Positions 1-6,846 are shown, counted from the first letter of the stretch. The stretch: 9,569 bases of DNA from Betaproteobacteria bacterium (GCA_019245555.1 JAFARH010000433.1:1-9569); one strand, 5' to 3'. Notes: a model not told the origin generated them from the sequence alone. Program-made: numbers and translations.

Positions 1-1
1 G

Positions 2-256
2 CCCGGCTATCCTGAAGTCGAGACGCACGCCTGGTTCGGTCTATTCCTGCCGGCGCACTCGCCGCGCGAAGCGGTGGAGCGCCTGTACAAGGGCACGTTG
101 AAGATCATCGACGATCCGGACTTCCACCAGAAGCAGCTCATCGAAAAAGGGTATCTACCGGTCGGCAGCGCGCCGGCCGCGTTCGCCGCCTATATCAAGC
201 GCGACAGCGAGAACCGCGCCCGGGCCGTAATGGTCTCGGGCGCCAAGGCCGAATAA
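2..256 (+). CDS. Bug/TctC-type tripartite tricarboxylate transporter substrate-binding protein, C-terminal fragment
   Basis: Only the last 84 codons are in the window; the gene is cut by the left edge and the reading frame is open from base 2 to a TAA at 254-256. The visible part begins [20 protein letters not shown], which matches the region just before the last helices of Bug-family periplasmic binding proteins (a [FY]E...W.G...PA.[ST]P pattern). It ends in the family's usual C-terminal layout, with a short segment mentioning a reduced-fitness residue ([22 protein letters not shown]) and a final charged helix. Such proteins bind small carboxylates in the periplasm, sometimes with TctA/TctB membrane subunits, but usually as orphans in Burkholderiales. 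The ligand cannot be read from this fragment. The SDR gene starts 22 bases downstream on the same strand, so co-transcription is likely. The family call is fairly secure; the fragment is too short for a more specific name. Confidence 0.8.
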   Translation, partial: PGYPEVETHAWFGLFLPAHSPREAVERLYKGTLKIIDDPDFHQKQLIEKGYLPVGSAPAAFAAYIKRDSENRARAVMVSGAKAE

Positions 257-278
257 CAGTTTTCCAACGGAGATTTCA

Positions 279-1031
279 ATGAGCCAGAAACGAGTCGCAA
301 TCGTCACCGGTGCCGGCACCGGCATCGGCAAGTCAGCCGCACTCGCGCTATTGAAGGACGGCTACAACGTGGCGCTGGTCGGACGTCGCAAGGAGATGCT
401 GGACCAGACGGCCTCGGAGTCCGGCGCCAAGGATCGTGTCCTCGTCTGCCCCGCCGACATCACCAAGCCCGAGAACGTGAACGCCGTCTTCGACAAGGTC
501 AAAGACCAATGGGGCCGCCTCGACGTGCTTTTCAACAACGCCGGCATGGGCGCGCCCGCCGTGCCGATGGAAGATCTGCCGGTCGAGACGTGGCGCGCGG
601 TCGTCGACATCAACCTGAACGCGATGTTCTACTGCACCCAGGCGGCGATCCGCATCATGAAGGCACAGGACCCGAAGGGCGGCCGCATCATCAACAATGG
701 CTCGATCTCGGCGCATGCGCCGCGGCCGATGTCGGTCGCTTACACCTCCACCAAGCACGCCGTCACCGGCCTTACGAAGACGACCTCGCTCGACAACCGC
801 AAGAACGACATCGTGTGCAGCCAGATCGATATCGGCAACGCGCTCACGGAGCTCGCTGCTCGCATGGCGAAGGGTGTGCCGCAGGCCGATGGCTCGATCA
901 AACCCGAGCCCCTGATGGACGTGAAGCACGTCGGTGACGCGGTACTGCACATGGCCAACCTGCCGCTCGACGTGAACGTGCAGTTCATGACCATCATGGC
1001 CACGAAGATGCCGTTCGTGGGACGGGGCTGA
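279..1031 (+). CDS. SDR family NAD(P)-dependent oxidoreductase
   Basis: A 250-residue classical short-chain dehydrogenase/reductase, the usual length for the family. The Rossmann cofactor motif TGAGTGIG is at residues 10-17 and the structural NNAG at 86-89. The active-site Asn is probably N112, in INLNAMF. The catalytic triad is S142, Y155 and K159 (YTSTK), with the standard 13-residue Ser-Tyr spacing. R36-R37 after the second beta strand (VALVGRRK) suggest NADP(H) preference, which is an inference. The ATG at 279 is well placed: GGAG at 269-272 lies six bases upstream. The gene follows a Bug-type binding protein after 22 bases, so it probably oxidises or reduces something linked to the imported compound. 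The substrate is unknown; SDR sequence alone does not define it. The product has no signal peptide or membrane segment and should be cytoplasmic. Confidence 0.93.
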   Translation: MSQKRVAIVTGAGTGIGKSAALALLKDGYNVALVGRRKEMLDQTASESGAKDRVLVCPADITKPENVNAVFDKVKDQWGRLDVLFNNAGMGAPAVPMEDLPVETWRAVVDINLNAMFYCTQAAIRIMKAQDPKGGRIINNGSISAHAPRPMSVAYTSTKHAVTGLTKTTSLDNRKNDIVCSQIDIGNALTELAARMAKGVPQADGSIKPEPLMDVKHVGDAVLHMANLPLDVNVQFMTIMATKMPFVGRG

Positions 1032-1036
1032 ACGCT

Positions 1037-1061
1037 GTCGTCCCCGCGAAGGCGGGGACCC
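1037..1061 (+). repeat. Dispersed hairpin repeat, copy 1
   Basis: The core TCCCCGC-GAAG-GCGGGGA (1041-1058) is a 7-bp perfect stem with a 4-base loop, preceded by GTCG and followed by CC. The same layout occurs in reverse orientation at 1092-1116. GTCGT-(T/C)CCCGCGAA-GCGGGAA type elements are a well-known dispersed, REP-like repeat of many proteobacterial genomes. The element lies 5 bases past the SDR stop codon. It may act as a transcription terminator or mRNA stabiliser, although no T-run follows the stem. Confidence 0.75.
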
Positions 1062-1087
1062 AATTTCAGAAGTAAAAAGAAGCTAAG

Positions 1088-1116
1088 CGGGGTTCCCGCT
1101 TTCGCGGGAACGACGA
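1088..1116 (-). repeat. Dispersed hairpin repeat, copy 2 (inverted)
   Basis: GTTCCCGC (1092-1099), loop TTTC (1100-1103) and GCGGGAAC (1104-1111) form an 8-bp perfect stem, followed by GACGA. Read on the - strand it begins TCGTCGTTCCCGCGAAAGCG, closely matching copy 1. The two copies therefore face each other about 30 bases apart, like a REP pair (BIME-like). It lies directly beside the stop codon of the - strand binding-protein gene, between two convergent genes, where it could stop transcription from both sides. Confidence 0.75.
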
Positions 1117-1117
1117 G

Positions 1118-2071
1118 TCATTCCGCCTTGATCTTCGCTTCGCGGATCAGTCTTCCGTAGCGCTCGAGGTCCGCGCGGATCAGCGCGCCGAATTCTTCCG
1201 GCGTGCCCGTGACGATGTCGTTCCCGCCTTGCACCGCGATGCGCTCGTGCACGTCGGGTGCATGCATCGCCTTCCCCATTTCCGCATTGAGCTTCTTGAT
1301 CACACCCGCCGGCGTGCCAGCGGGCGCGAGAACCCCTTGCCACTGCGACATCTCGAAGCCACGGAAACCGCCTTCCTGCATCGTCGGCACTTCCGGTAGC
1401 GACGGCGCTCGCTTCGTACTGGAGACGGCAAAGGCCCGCAGCCTTCCCGAGCGGATGTGCGGCACCGAGGTCAGCACCGTGTCGAACATGAACGCGAGTT
1501 GTCCGCCCAGCAGATCGGCCAGCGCCGGAGCACTGCCCTTGTACGGGATGTGATTGAAGTGCGTCCCGGTCGTCAGTCCAAACAGCTCCGCGGCGAGGTG
1601 GTTGCCACCACCGATCCCCGTCGAGCCGTAGGCAAGTCCCCCTGGATTCGCCTTCGCGGCAGCGACGAGATCGTTGATGGTCTTGTACGGCGCATCCGAC
1701 CGCGTCACCAGCACGTATTGGTACACGGCGCATTGCGCGACCGGCGCCAGGTCTTTCACCGGATCATAGGTGACCTTCGAATAGAGCACCGGGTTGACAA
1801 CGATCGGCCCACTCGCCACTGCGAGGAGCGTGTAGCCATCCGGCGCGCTCTTCGCGACGAAGTCGGTGCCGATGCCGCCGTTCGCGCCCGGCTTGGTCTC
1901 GACCACGAACGCCTCTTTCATGCTGTCGGTGAGCTTCGCCGAAAGCACGCGCGCCCAGATGTCCGCGTTGCCGCCGGCGACATAGGGCACGATGACGCGC
2001 ACCGGCTTGGTTGGATAGTCCTGCGCCCACGCCGAACTGGCGAGCGCGAGCACCGCGAGCACAATTTTCAT
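1118..2071 (-). CDS. Bug/TctC-type tripartite tricarboxylate transporter substrate-binding protein
   Basis: A complete 317-residue periplasmic binding protein, normal length for the Bug family. The N-terminus is a Sec signal peptide: K2, a hydrophobic core and a likely cleavage after AWA (residues 14-16), leaving QDYPTKPVRVIVPY as the mature start. Family marks follow in order: PYVAGGNAD at 29-37 (ligand loop), GANGGIGTDFVAKSAPDGYT at 62-81, YGSTGIGGGNHLAAELF at 148-164, IPYKGSAPALADLLGG at 175-190 and LPEVPTMQEGGF at 225-236. The start is fixed: ATG at 2071 is preceded in frame by TGA only four codons upstream. No TctA or TctB gene is present nearby, typical of orphan Bug proteins in Burkholderiales. 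It is divergent from the amidohydrolase, with 19 bases between the start codons, so the two may share a control region and a substrate. The ligand is unknown; a small organic acid is likely from family knowledge. Confidence 0.93.
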   Translation of the reverse strand: MKIVLAVLALASSAWAQDYPTKPVRVIVPYVAGGNADIWARVLSAKLTDSMKEAFVVETKPGANGGIGTDFVAKSAPDGYTLLAVASGPIVVNPVLYSKVTYDPVKDLAPVAQCAVYQYVLVTRSDAPYKTINDLVAAAKANPGGLAYGSTGIGGGNHLAAELFGLTTGTHFNHIPYKGSAPALADLLGGQLAFMFDTVLTSVPHIRSGRLRAFAVSSTKRAPSLPEVPTMQEGGFRGFEMSQWQGVLAPAGTPAGVIKKLNAEMGKAMHAPDVHERIAVQGGNDIVTGTPEEFGALIRADLERYGRLIREAKIKAE

Positions 2072-2090
2072 CGGCCCGTATCATAGGGCA
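2072..2090. promoter_or_regulatory. 19-base divergent start region with overlapping -10-like elements
   Basis: Only 19 bases separate the ATG codons of the - strand binding protein and the + strand hydrolase. The centre GTATCATAGGG holds TATCAT (2079-2084) on the + strand and TATGAT (2085-2080) on the - strand. Each matches the TATAAT consensus at five of six bases. On the + strand AGGG (2085-2088) is a plausible weak Shine-Dalgarno for the hydrolase; the - strand has only GGG before its ATG. If the -10 elements are real, transcripts would start at or near the ATG and the -35 elements would lie inside the opposite gene. This is a sequence match only. Confidence 0.35.
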
Positions 2091-2996
2091 ATGCAGACGC
2101 TCGACCGACCGCATCGCAAGCCGGCGCAGCCGCTGCCCGCAGGCGCGGCCGATTGCCACATGCACGTGTTCGGTCCGTTTCACAATTTCCCGCTCGCGCC
2201 CGAGCGCGCGTACAACGTGGCCGAGGCGCCACTCTCGGCGCACGAGCGCATGAAGAGCGAAGTCGGACTCGAGCGCACGGTCTTCGTTCAGGCGAGCGGC
2301 CACGGCACTGACAATCGGGCAATGCTCGCAGCGCTGTCGCAGATCGGAGCGCGCGGACGCGGTGTGGCGGTGTGCGCGCCGCAGACACCGCTCGCCGACC
2401 TGCAGCGCCTGCACAAGGCAGGCGTCAGAGGGCTGCGGCTCAATCTCTACACCTTTTCGGGGCGCCACGTCGGCGAGCCGTCGAACCTGCTGCGAACCTA
2501 CGAGAGATTGATCGCGCCGCTCGGCTGGCATCTCCAGCTCTTCTGCGACCCGACGACGTTGGCGACGCTCGCGGGACCGATCGAGAAGTGCGGGGTGCCC
2601 GTGGTGATCGACCATATGGGCTTGCCAGACGCGGCGCAGGGATTGAAGCAACCAGTCTTCCAGACCGTGCTCGATCTCGCGGCGAAAGGCGCATGGGTCA
2701 AGGTCGCCGGCGCCGATCGCATCACGCGAAGCACCGGTCGTCTCACCGACGCCATTCCATACATTCGCGCGCTGGCCCAGGCCGCGCCTGAGCGCCTCGT
2801 CTGGGGATCGGACTGGCCGAACATCGGCTTCCATGCGCGGCAGCAAGTGCACAACGACGAGCTGCTCGCGCATCGCGAGCTCGATGCAGGTGAACTTTTG
2901 GATGTCCTCGGCGAGGCAGTGCCCGATGCTGCGGCACGCGAAGCGATCCTGGCGCGAAATCCCGAACGCCTCTACGGGTTCTCGACTTCCTCGTAA
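2091..2996 (+). CDS. COG3618-type amidohydrolase (TIM-barrel metal-dependent hydrolase, amidohydrolase 2 family)
   Basis: A 301-residue protein of the amidohydrolase_2 family (PF04909), at normal length. DCHMHVFGP at residues 21-29 carries the HxH metal motif (H23, H25) at the end of the first barrel strand. VIDHMG at 172-177 supplies H175, and WGSDWPN at 238-244 supplies the catalytic Asp D241. The C-terminal NPERLYGF is a typical family ending. Relatives include 2-pyrone-4,6-dicarboxylate lactonase (LigI) and other lactone or ring-cleavage hydrolases, so hydrolysis of a lactone or amide of an aromatic-catabolism intermediate is reasonable; the substrate is not determined. The ATG at 2091 is needed because the next ATG lies inside the HxH motif. 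It faces a Bug-type binding protein divergently, which fits an uptake and catabolism pair. Its last 25 bases overlap the 3' end of the convergent cupin gene. Confidence 0.9.
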   Translation: MQTLDRPHRKPAQPLPAGAADCHMHVFGPFHNFPLAPERAYNVAEAPLSAHERMKSEVGLERTVFVQASGHGTDNRAMLAALSQIGARGRGVAVCAPQTPLADLQRLHKAGVRGLRLNLYTFSGRHVGEPSNLLRTYERLIAPLGWHLQLFCDPTTLATLAGPIEKCGVPVVIDHMGLPDAAQGLKQPVFQTVLDLAAKGAWVKVAGADRITRSTGRLTDAIPYIRALAQAAPERLVWGSDWPNIGFHARQQVHNDELLAHRELDAGELLDVLGEAVPDAAAREAILARNPERLYGFSTSS

Positions 2997-3343
2997 TTCT
3001 TCTGCTCGAAGCGGGGCGTGCAGATCGCGAGGAACGTCAGGTCGTTCGTGCCGATGTTGGTGATTCGTTGCCGGCAGAGCGCCGGAATGATCACCACGTC
3101 GCCAGCGGCGACCTCGCGCGGCGGCAGGTCGCCGACTTCGACACGGCCGCGGCCCTCGATGATCACGTAGCGCTCGATCGTGCCGACGAGGCGGTGCCAG
3201 CGCGTGGTAATGCCGGGCACGACGCGCGCGAGCGCAATCGAAGCATGGGGATCGTCCGGCGTGTTCGCGAGCTCGATGATGTAGCAGCGCTCGGGGGTGT
3301 AGACCTCCACGCCCCGGTCGATCGTCAGGATTTGCGGCTTCAA
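2972..3343 (-). CDS. Small cupin-domain protein with degenerate metal site, TTG start
   Basis: The frame is open up to 3535, but the portion upstream of 3343 lies antisense-frame within the preceding gene and looks like non-protein sequence (Arg-rich, low complexity). I place the start at TTG 3343-3341, whose last two bases are the first two of the TGA stop of the upstream gene (3342-3340). AAGG at 3355-3352 lies eight bases upstream. The result is a 123-residue protein beginning with a Met-Lys-Pro-Gln-Ile pattern. Cupin motif 1 is RWHRLVGTIERYVIIEGRG at 48-66 and motif 2 is GDVVIIPALCRQRITN at 81-96. Of the usual His-His-Glu-His metal ligands, only H50 and E57 remain: the second His of HxH is L52 and the motif 2 His is Q92. 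It may therefore be a binding or structural cupin rather than a dioxygenase. The function is unknown. It is the last gene of the four-gene unit and overlaps the hydrolase end by 25 bases. Confidence 0.78.
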   Translation of the reverse strand: MKPQILTIDRGVEVYTPERCYIIELANTPDDPHASIALARVVPGITTRWHRLVGTIERYVIIEGRGRVEVGDLPPREVAAGDVVIIPALCRQRITNIGTNDLTFLAICTPRFEQKNYEEVENP

Positions 3344-4572
3344 ACCGCGCGCCTTAGTTTCGCACCGAGTGCGCCGCGGCTGGCGACCTCGATGCTCTCC
3401 AGCTCGAGCCAGTTGCGCATCGTCTCCAGCTCGCGCGCCATTGCGGGGATTGCCCGCCGGGCATCGTGTCCCGGCTCCAAGTGCGCGCTTCGCACCATCA
3501 GCGTGCCGCGCTCGCGATCGGCTTTGAGATCGCAACGCGCGACGATCTTGTCACCCAGCACGAACGGGAAAACGTAGTAGCCGTATTTCCGCTTGGCCAT
3601 CGGCGTATAGATTTCGATCGTGTAGTCCATGCCGAAGAGGCGCTTCAACCGTGCGCGGTCCCAAACCAGCGAATCGAATGGCGTGACAAATGCGGCCGCC
3701 TCCACGGCTTTGGGTACCTTCAAGCCGGGTAATGAATAAGCGATTTCTTTCCAGCCCGCTACCTTCGTGGGAACAAGCTTGCCCGACTCCACCAGCTCGG
3801 CAAACAGGCGCGACGCTATGGGTTTCGTCCGCCCTCGCTGCCTTGTCCAGCGCCAAGGCACCGGTCCGCCTCGGTCGCTCCAGCCGTCGATATAGAAATA
3901 CGTGCGAAGGTCCTCGGCGGTGCCGACGCCCTGAGCTCTCGCCGAGAGGAGTATCAACTCCTTCATTGCCGCTTCGCGGTTTGGCACCGGCGCTTCGCGT
4001 GCCGCTTTGGGAATTACCCGTTCCGGAAGGTCATAGAGACGCTCGAAACCGCGCCGGTTGGCGATGGCGACGAGGCCGGTGTCGAAGAGGTGCTCCATGG
4101 TCTTCTTGCCGATGCTCCAGCCCCACCAATTTCCGGAGCGCTTGCCGCCGTTGGAAAGTTCGGATGCGGAAATGGGTCCGCGCTCCGCCACCTCGGCGTA
4201 GGCCTTAGCCATGTACGCGCCGCGCGGCGAGCGCATGAACTTCTCGGTCCACTCGCGGTGCTTGTCCATGCGGTAGCGAAAGAGCGGATAGAGCGAGACC
4301 GGGAGCAGACACGCGGCATGGCCCCAATATTCGAAGAGCTCGCGCTTCTCGTAGGCGAGCTGATCGAGTGCGCTCACCGGATAGGCGCCGAGGCGCGCGA
4401 AAGGCGACACGTAGTGCGCGCGGGCGAGCACATTGACAGAGTCGATCTGGAAAGCGTGGATGCGCGAGGCGAGCTGGCGCAGATGCTCGATCGCCGGCTT
4501 TGCCGGCCGCGCTCCGAATCCCTGCGAGGCTACCGCGAGCCGCCGCGCCTCTGCGGCCGAAAGGGTGATCAC
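3340..4572 (-). CDS. ycaQ: YcaQ-type DNA glycosylase (AlkZ-like, winged-helix, interstrand crosslink repair)
   Basis: A 410-residue protein, the same length as E. coli YcaQ. YcaQ belongs to the HTH_42/AlkZ family of DNA glycosylases that excise alkylated bases and unhook interstrand crosslinks made by nitrogen-mustard-like agents. Residues 41-47 read FQIDSVN: QID (42-44) matches the catalytic QxD motif known for the YcaQ branch (AlkZ proper has QxQ). Other family-like stretches are FEYWGHAACLLP around 79-90, TPFDSLVWDR around 293-302 and KYGYYVFPFVLGDKIVAR around 328-345. The start is GTG at 4572. The AGAGG (4578-4574) lies only about two bases before it, closer than ideal. The upstream gene stops at 4582, so translation is probably coupled to it. 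The product is cytoplasmic. The downstream cupin start overlaps its stop codon. The family call is strong; the exact substrate range is inferred from the E. coli protein. Confidence 0.88.
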   Translation of the reverse strand: MITLSAAEARRLAVASQGFGARPAKPAIEHLRQLASRIHAFQIDSVNVLARAHYVSPFARLGAYPVSALDQLAYEKRELFEYWGHAACLLPVSLYPLFRYRMDKHREWTEKFMRSPRGAYMAKAYAEVAERGPISASELSNGGKRSGNWWGWSIGKKTMEHLFDTGLVAIANRRGFERLYDLPERVIPKAAREAPVPNREAAMKELILLSARAQGVGTAEDLRTYFYIDGWSDRGGPVPWRWTRQRGRTKPIASRLFAELVESGKLVPTKVAGWKEIAYSLPGLKVPKAVEAAAFVTPFDSLVWDRARLKRLFGMDYTIEIYTPMAKRKYGYYVFPFVLGDKIVARCDLKADRERGTLMVRSAHLEPGHDARRAIPAMARELETMRNWLELESIEVASRGALGAKLRRAV

Positions 4573-4581
4573 CCCTCTAGC

Positions 4582-5454
4582 TTATAGGCGCTCGCTCATC
4601 CAGGTGGCGGTGCGTACCGCGCCGCCGAAACTATAGAGGTGCACGCCGACCACGTTGTTTGGCTGCCGCGTGCTCGTATAACGCGCGACCGCGACAAGCT
4701 GGTCCTGCGGGTCGGTGTTGGTGACAAGCTGCGCGATGCCGGTACCCAAGTTTCGCAGAGCTCGGAGCGACGTGCTTACGCCGCAGCGCTGCGCGTAGCG
4801 CAGGAGTGCTGCCGGATCCGTCGGTCCCGCGATGCCGACGTAGACCGGCAAATCAGGCCACGTGCGTGCAAGGGTCGAACAGTAGTCGACGACGCGCGCC
4901 GGCGAGAACGAGAACTGCGTCATTACATACACCCCGATCGACTGCTGCTTGGCGAGCTCGAGCTTCCGTGTCATCGCCTTCTCGAGCGCGTTGAGCGGAA
5001 TCTTCGGGTGGCCTTCCGGATAGCCGGCGATGCCGATCTCTCGCACGCCGCAGTCGGCGAGGATGCGCTCCTCGAGGATCTGGAGGCTGTCGTTGAATGG
5101 GCCTTTCGGACGGGGCTCGTCGCCACCGAGGAGCAGCACGCGGTGGACGCCGTATTGCGCGGCGGCCTTCTTCAAGAAGTCGGTGAATTCCTCGCGATTC
5201 AGGATGCGCCTCGCTGAGACGTGCGGCACCGGATCGAGCCCGACCTCGCGGAACGCTGCGATCGCCTCAAGCGTGCGGACGAGCGGCAATCCGGGCAACG
5301 AGGGGATATAGACGCAGGTGCCTGTCGGCAGCAGCGCCGCCACCTCTTTCGCGCGGTGCAGGTCACGCGGCGAGATCTCTAGCGAGCCGGCGACGACCAA
5401 CTCGGCGATGCGAGGATCCACTCGGGCTTCAGTCGCGCTTGCGGGAAACGACAT
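4582..5454 (-). CDS. Methylenetetrahydrofolate reductase-like protein (MetF superfamily)
   Basis: A FAD-type TIM-barrel protein of the MTHFR superfamily (PF02219), which reduces 5,10-methylene-THF to 5-methyl-THF. With start ATG 5454 it has 290 residues, about MetF size. SLEISPRD gives E26, equivalent to catalytic E28 of E. coli MetF. LLLGGDEP gives D112 (E. coli D120). AGYPEGHPK at 143-151 matches the family AYPExHP motif, and TQFSFSP gives Q180 (E. coli Q183). Overall it resembles the divergent short MTHFR family of rhizobial and burkholderial C1 or demethylation clusters (C-terminal LYSFGGAVRTATW) more than housekeeping MetF. The start is uncertain: ATGs at 5511, 5463 and 5454 and GTG at 5421 are possible. 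I prefer 5454 because GGATGAG lies just upstream and the overlap with the preceding gene is short (26 bases). ycaQ follows after nine bases. Confidence 0.85.
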   Translation of the reverse strand: MSFPASATEARVDPRIAELVVAGSLEISPRDLHRAKEVAALLPTGTCVYIPSLPGLPLVRTLEAIAAFREVGLDPVPHVSARRILNREEFTDFLKKAAAQYGVHRVLLLGGDEPRPKGPFNDSLQILEERILADCGVREIGIAGYPEGHPKIPLNALEKAMTRKLELAKQQSIGVYVMTQFSFSPARVVDYCSTLARTWPDLPVYVGIAGPTDPAALLRYAQRCGVSTSLRALRNLGTGIAQLVTNTDPQDQLVAVARYTSTRQPNNVVGVHLYSFGGAVRTATWMSERL

Positions 5455-6841
5455 AGGACTCATCCAGGAACCATAAGCTGCCGTGTTTTTGGAGAACTTC
5501 TCGGGTTGCATCGAGGTAGCGCGTATCGCGCACCGCCTCGGAGAGTCTAAGGTCGTCGATCTGCGCTACGTAGATCGCGGCATTCCACGCGGCGAAGAGC
5601 GTAGAGGTCCCGATGGCCGAAGAAATCTCGGAAGGCAGCGTGTGCATGTCGTAGCGGAAGATGGCACGCGCGTCAGCGTAGGCGTTGAAGTTGAAGTGCC
5701 GGGAATCGCGGCCGAGCTCCGTCTTCGTCGCGCGCATCAGGTCGTGGCGGCTCTGCGTGTAAGGGTTCTCGCCGCGCCAGACCTTCTGGATGATTTCGAG
5801 CCCGGGATCGTCGCCGTGGGAGTGAATGCCGAGGAGACGCCCGCCTTTGCCGAGCGCACGCACGAGCGGCGAGATCACTTTCTGCGCCTTGAATTCGATC
5901 GGGGCCCGCAGGCGGTATGGCTGCGAGGCGATCACCATGTCGTAATCCGCCTTGCTGTCGCCGCGCCTCGGGATCACGTTCTCGAGGAGGAACCGGTAGT
6001 CCTCTCGGTAGATGACGAGCGCGGTCGGATGCTCGTAGATGGGATTGCCGGTCTTCGGGCTGTGGCGCGCCTGCCAGTTCTTGGCGAGGAACGGTTCGAG
6101 CGCCGCCATCTGCTCGCTGAAATCGTGCGAGGTGCTGCCAGTCAGTGCGGCCTCGTGCCACACCATGGACGTTGCATGCTCTACGGCGCGCGGCTGCAAC
6201 CACGGTGCCTCGCTGTAGTACATGTTGGTGACGACGAGAACCGTTGCAGGATGCTCGAAGAAGCGGTCCGCCATCTTGCGCAGGCTCAACCGCACGTCCT
6301 CGAGGCTGATCTCCTTGCCGACGATGTAGAACGGCACCGTCGGGAAACGTCGATGCATCTCGCGCATCACGCGCGCGAGCACCGTGCCGTCGCCCATGCC
6401 GGCGTCGAACAGGCGCACCGCCGGCGGCCGGGGATGAATCTGGCCGAGCTCGAGTCCCACGCGTCGCGCGATCACGTCCTTCTCGCTGCACGTGTTGACG
6501 AAGAGGAGGTACTTCTGGCGGTTGTCGAAGAAGCGGAAGTTGGTCTCGGGATCGGCTTTCTGCGCCGGTATCGGCGCACGCTGCGGCGCGCCCGCATGAA
6601 TCAGCGGCATCAGCTCGGGCGGCGTCTCCCCCGCGCTCTGCCCGCCGTTCTTCGCGATGAAATCGTTGACCCGGGTAAGGGTCTCCGGCGTCACCCGTGC
6701 GCCGTCGCGCAAACGCGCGACGAACTTGCCGTCGTTGACGGCTCGGCGACCAAAAGTCGATTCCGCCATGCCTGTGCGGCGGCAGAAATCCGAAATACTT
6801 CCCAAAAGGGTACCGCCTCGCGTCCCGCCCTCGATCTGCAA
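5429..6841 (-). CDS. Putative SAM-dependent methyltransferase with N-terminal HTH-like segment
   Basis: With the start I prefer it has 470 residues. The frame is open to an ATG at 6922, but that ATG has no Shine-Dalgarno. TTG at 6841 is preceded by a perfect GGAGG (6851-6847), five bases away. Residues 14-33 (GSISDFCRRTGMAESTFGRR) and the following basic stretch to about 63 look like a helix-turn-helix or XRE-like DNA-binding segment, as in small regulators of similar sequence. A low-complexity linker follows. Residues 143-152 hold LFDAGMGDGT, a class I methyltransferase motif I (SAM-binding DxGxGxG), and ASQPYRLRAPIE near 305-316 may be motif IV. The C-terminal third, with NFNAYADARAIF and TLFAAWNAAIYVAQIDDLRL, is unfamiliar. 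No known enzyme name fits; EgtD-type identity was considered but not supported. The gene starts the operon with MTHFR-like, ycaQ and cupin genes, and overlaps the next by about 26 bases. Confidence 0.75.
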   Translation of the reverse strand: MQIEGGTRGGTLLGSISDFCRRTGMAESTFGRRAVNDGKFVARLRDGARVTPETLTRVNDFIAKNGGQSAGETPPELMPLIHAGAPQRAPIPAQKADPETNFRFFDNRQKYLLFVNTCSEKDVIARRVGLELGQIHPRPPAVRLFDAGMGDGTVLARVMREMHRRFPTVPFYIVGKEISLEDVRLSLRKMADRFFEHPATVLVVTNMYYSEAPWLQPRAVEHATSMVWHEAALTGSTSHDFSEQMAALEPFLAKNWQARHSPKTGNPIYEHPTALVIYREDYRFLLENVIPRRGDSKADYDMVIASQPYRLRAPIEFKAQKVISPLVRALGKGGRLLGIHSHGDDPGLEIIQKVWRGENPYTQSRHDLMRATKTELGRDSRHFNFNAYADARAIFRYDMHTLPSEISSAIGTSTLFAAWNAAIYVAQIDDLRLSEAVRDTRYLDATREVLQKHGSLWFLDESYVVSRKRD

Positions 6842-6846
6842 GCCAT

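Noticed and set aside
1764..2873. A 369-codon open frame on the - strand across the binding protein and hydrolase
   Set aside because: It spans two genes with solid motifs in other frames and has an Arg/Ala-rich translation without domains.
3344..3535. N-terminal extension of the cupin frame
   Set aside because: The 64 extra residues are Arg/Ala/Gly-rich, lie inside the ycaQ coding region and lack cupin features; TTG 3343 with AAGG upstream is better.
4493..4507. GCCGGC-TTT-GCCGGC hairpin
   Set aside because: It lies inside the ycaQ coding region, encodes ordinary Ala-Lys-Pro residues, and has no T-run; such motifs are expected by chance in GC-rich DNA.
5429..6841. EgtD-type histidine methyltransferase (ergothioneine) assignment
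   Set aside because: The length and the N-terminal HTH-like segment do not fit, I could not recognise EgtD-specific motifs, and no egtB-like gene is nearby.
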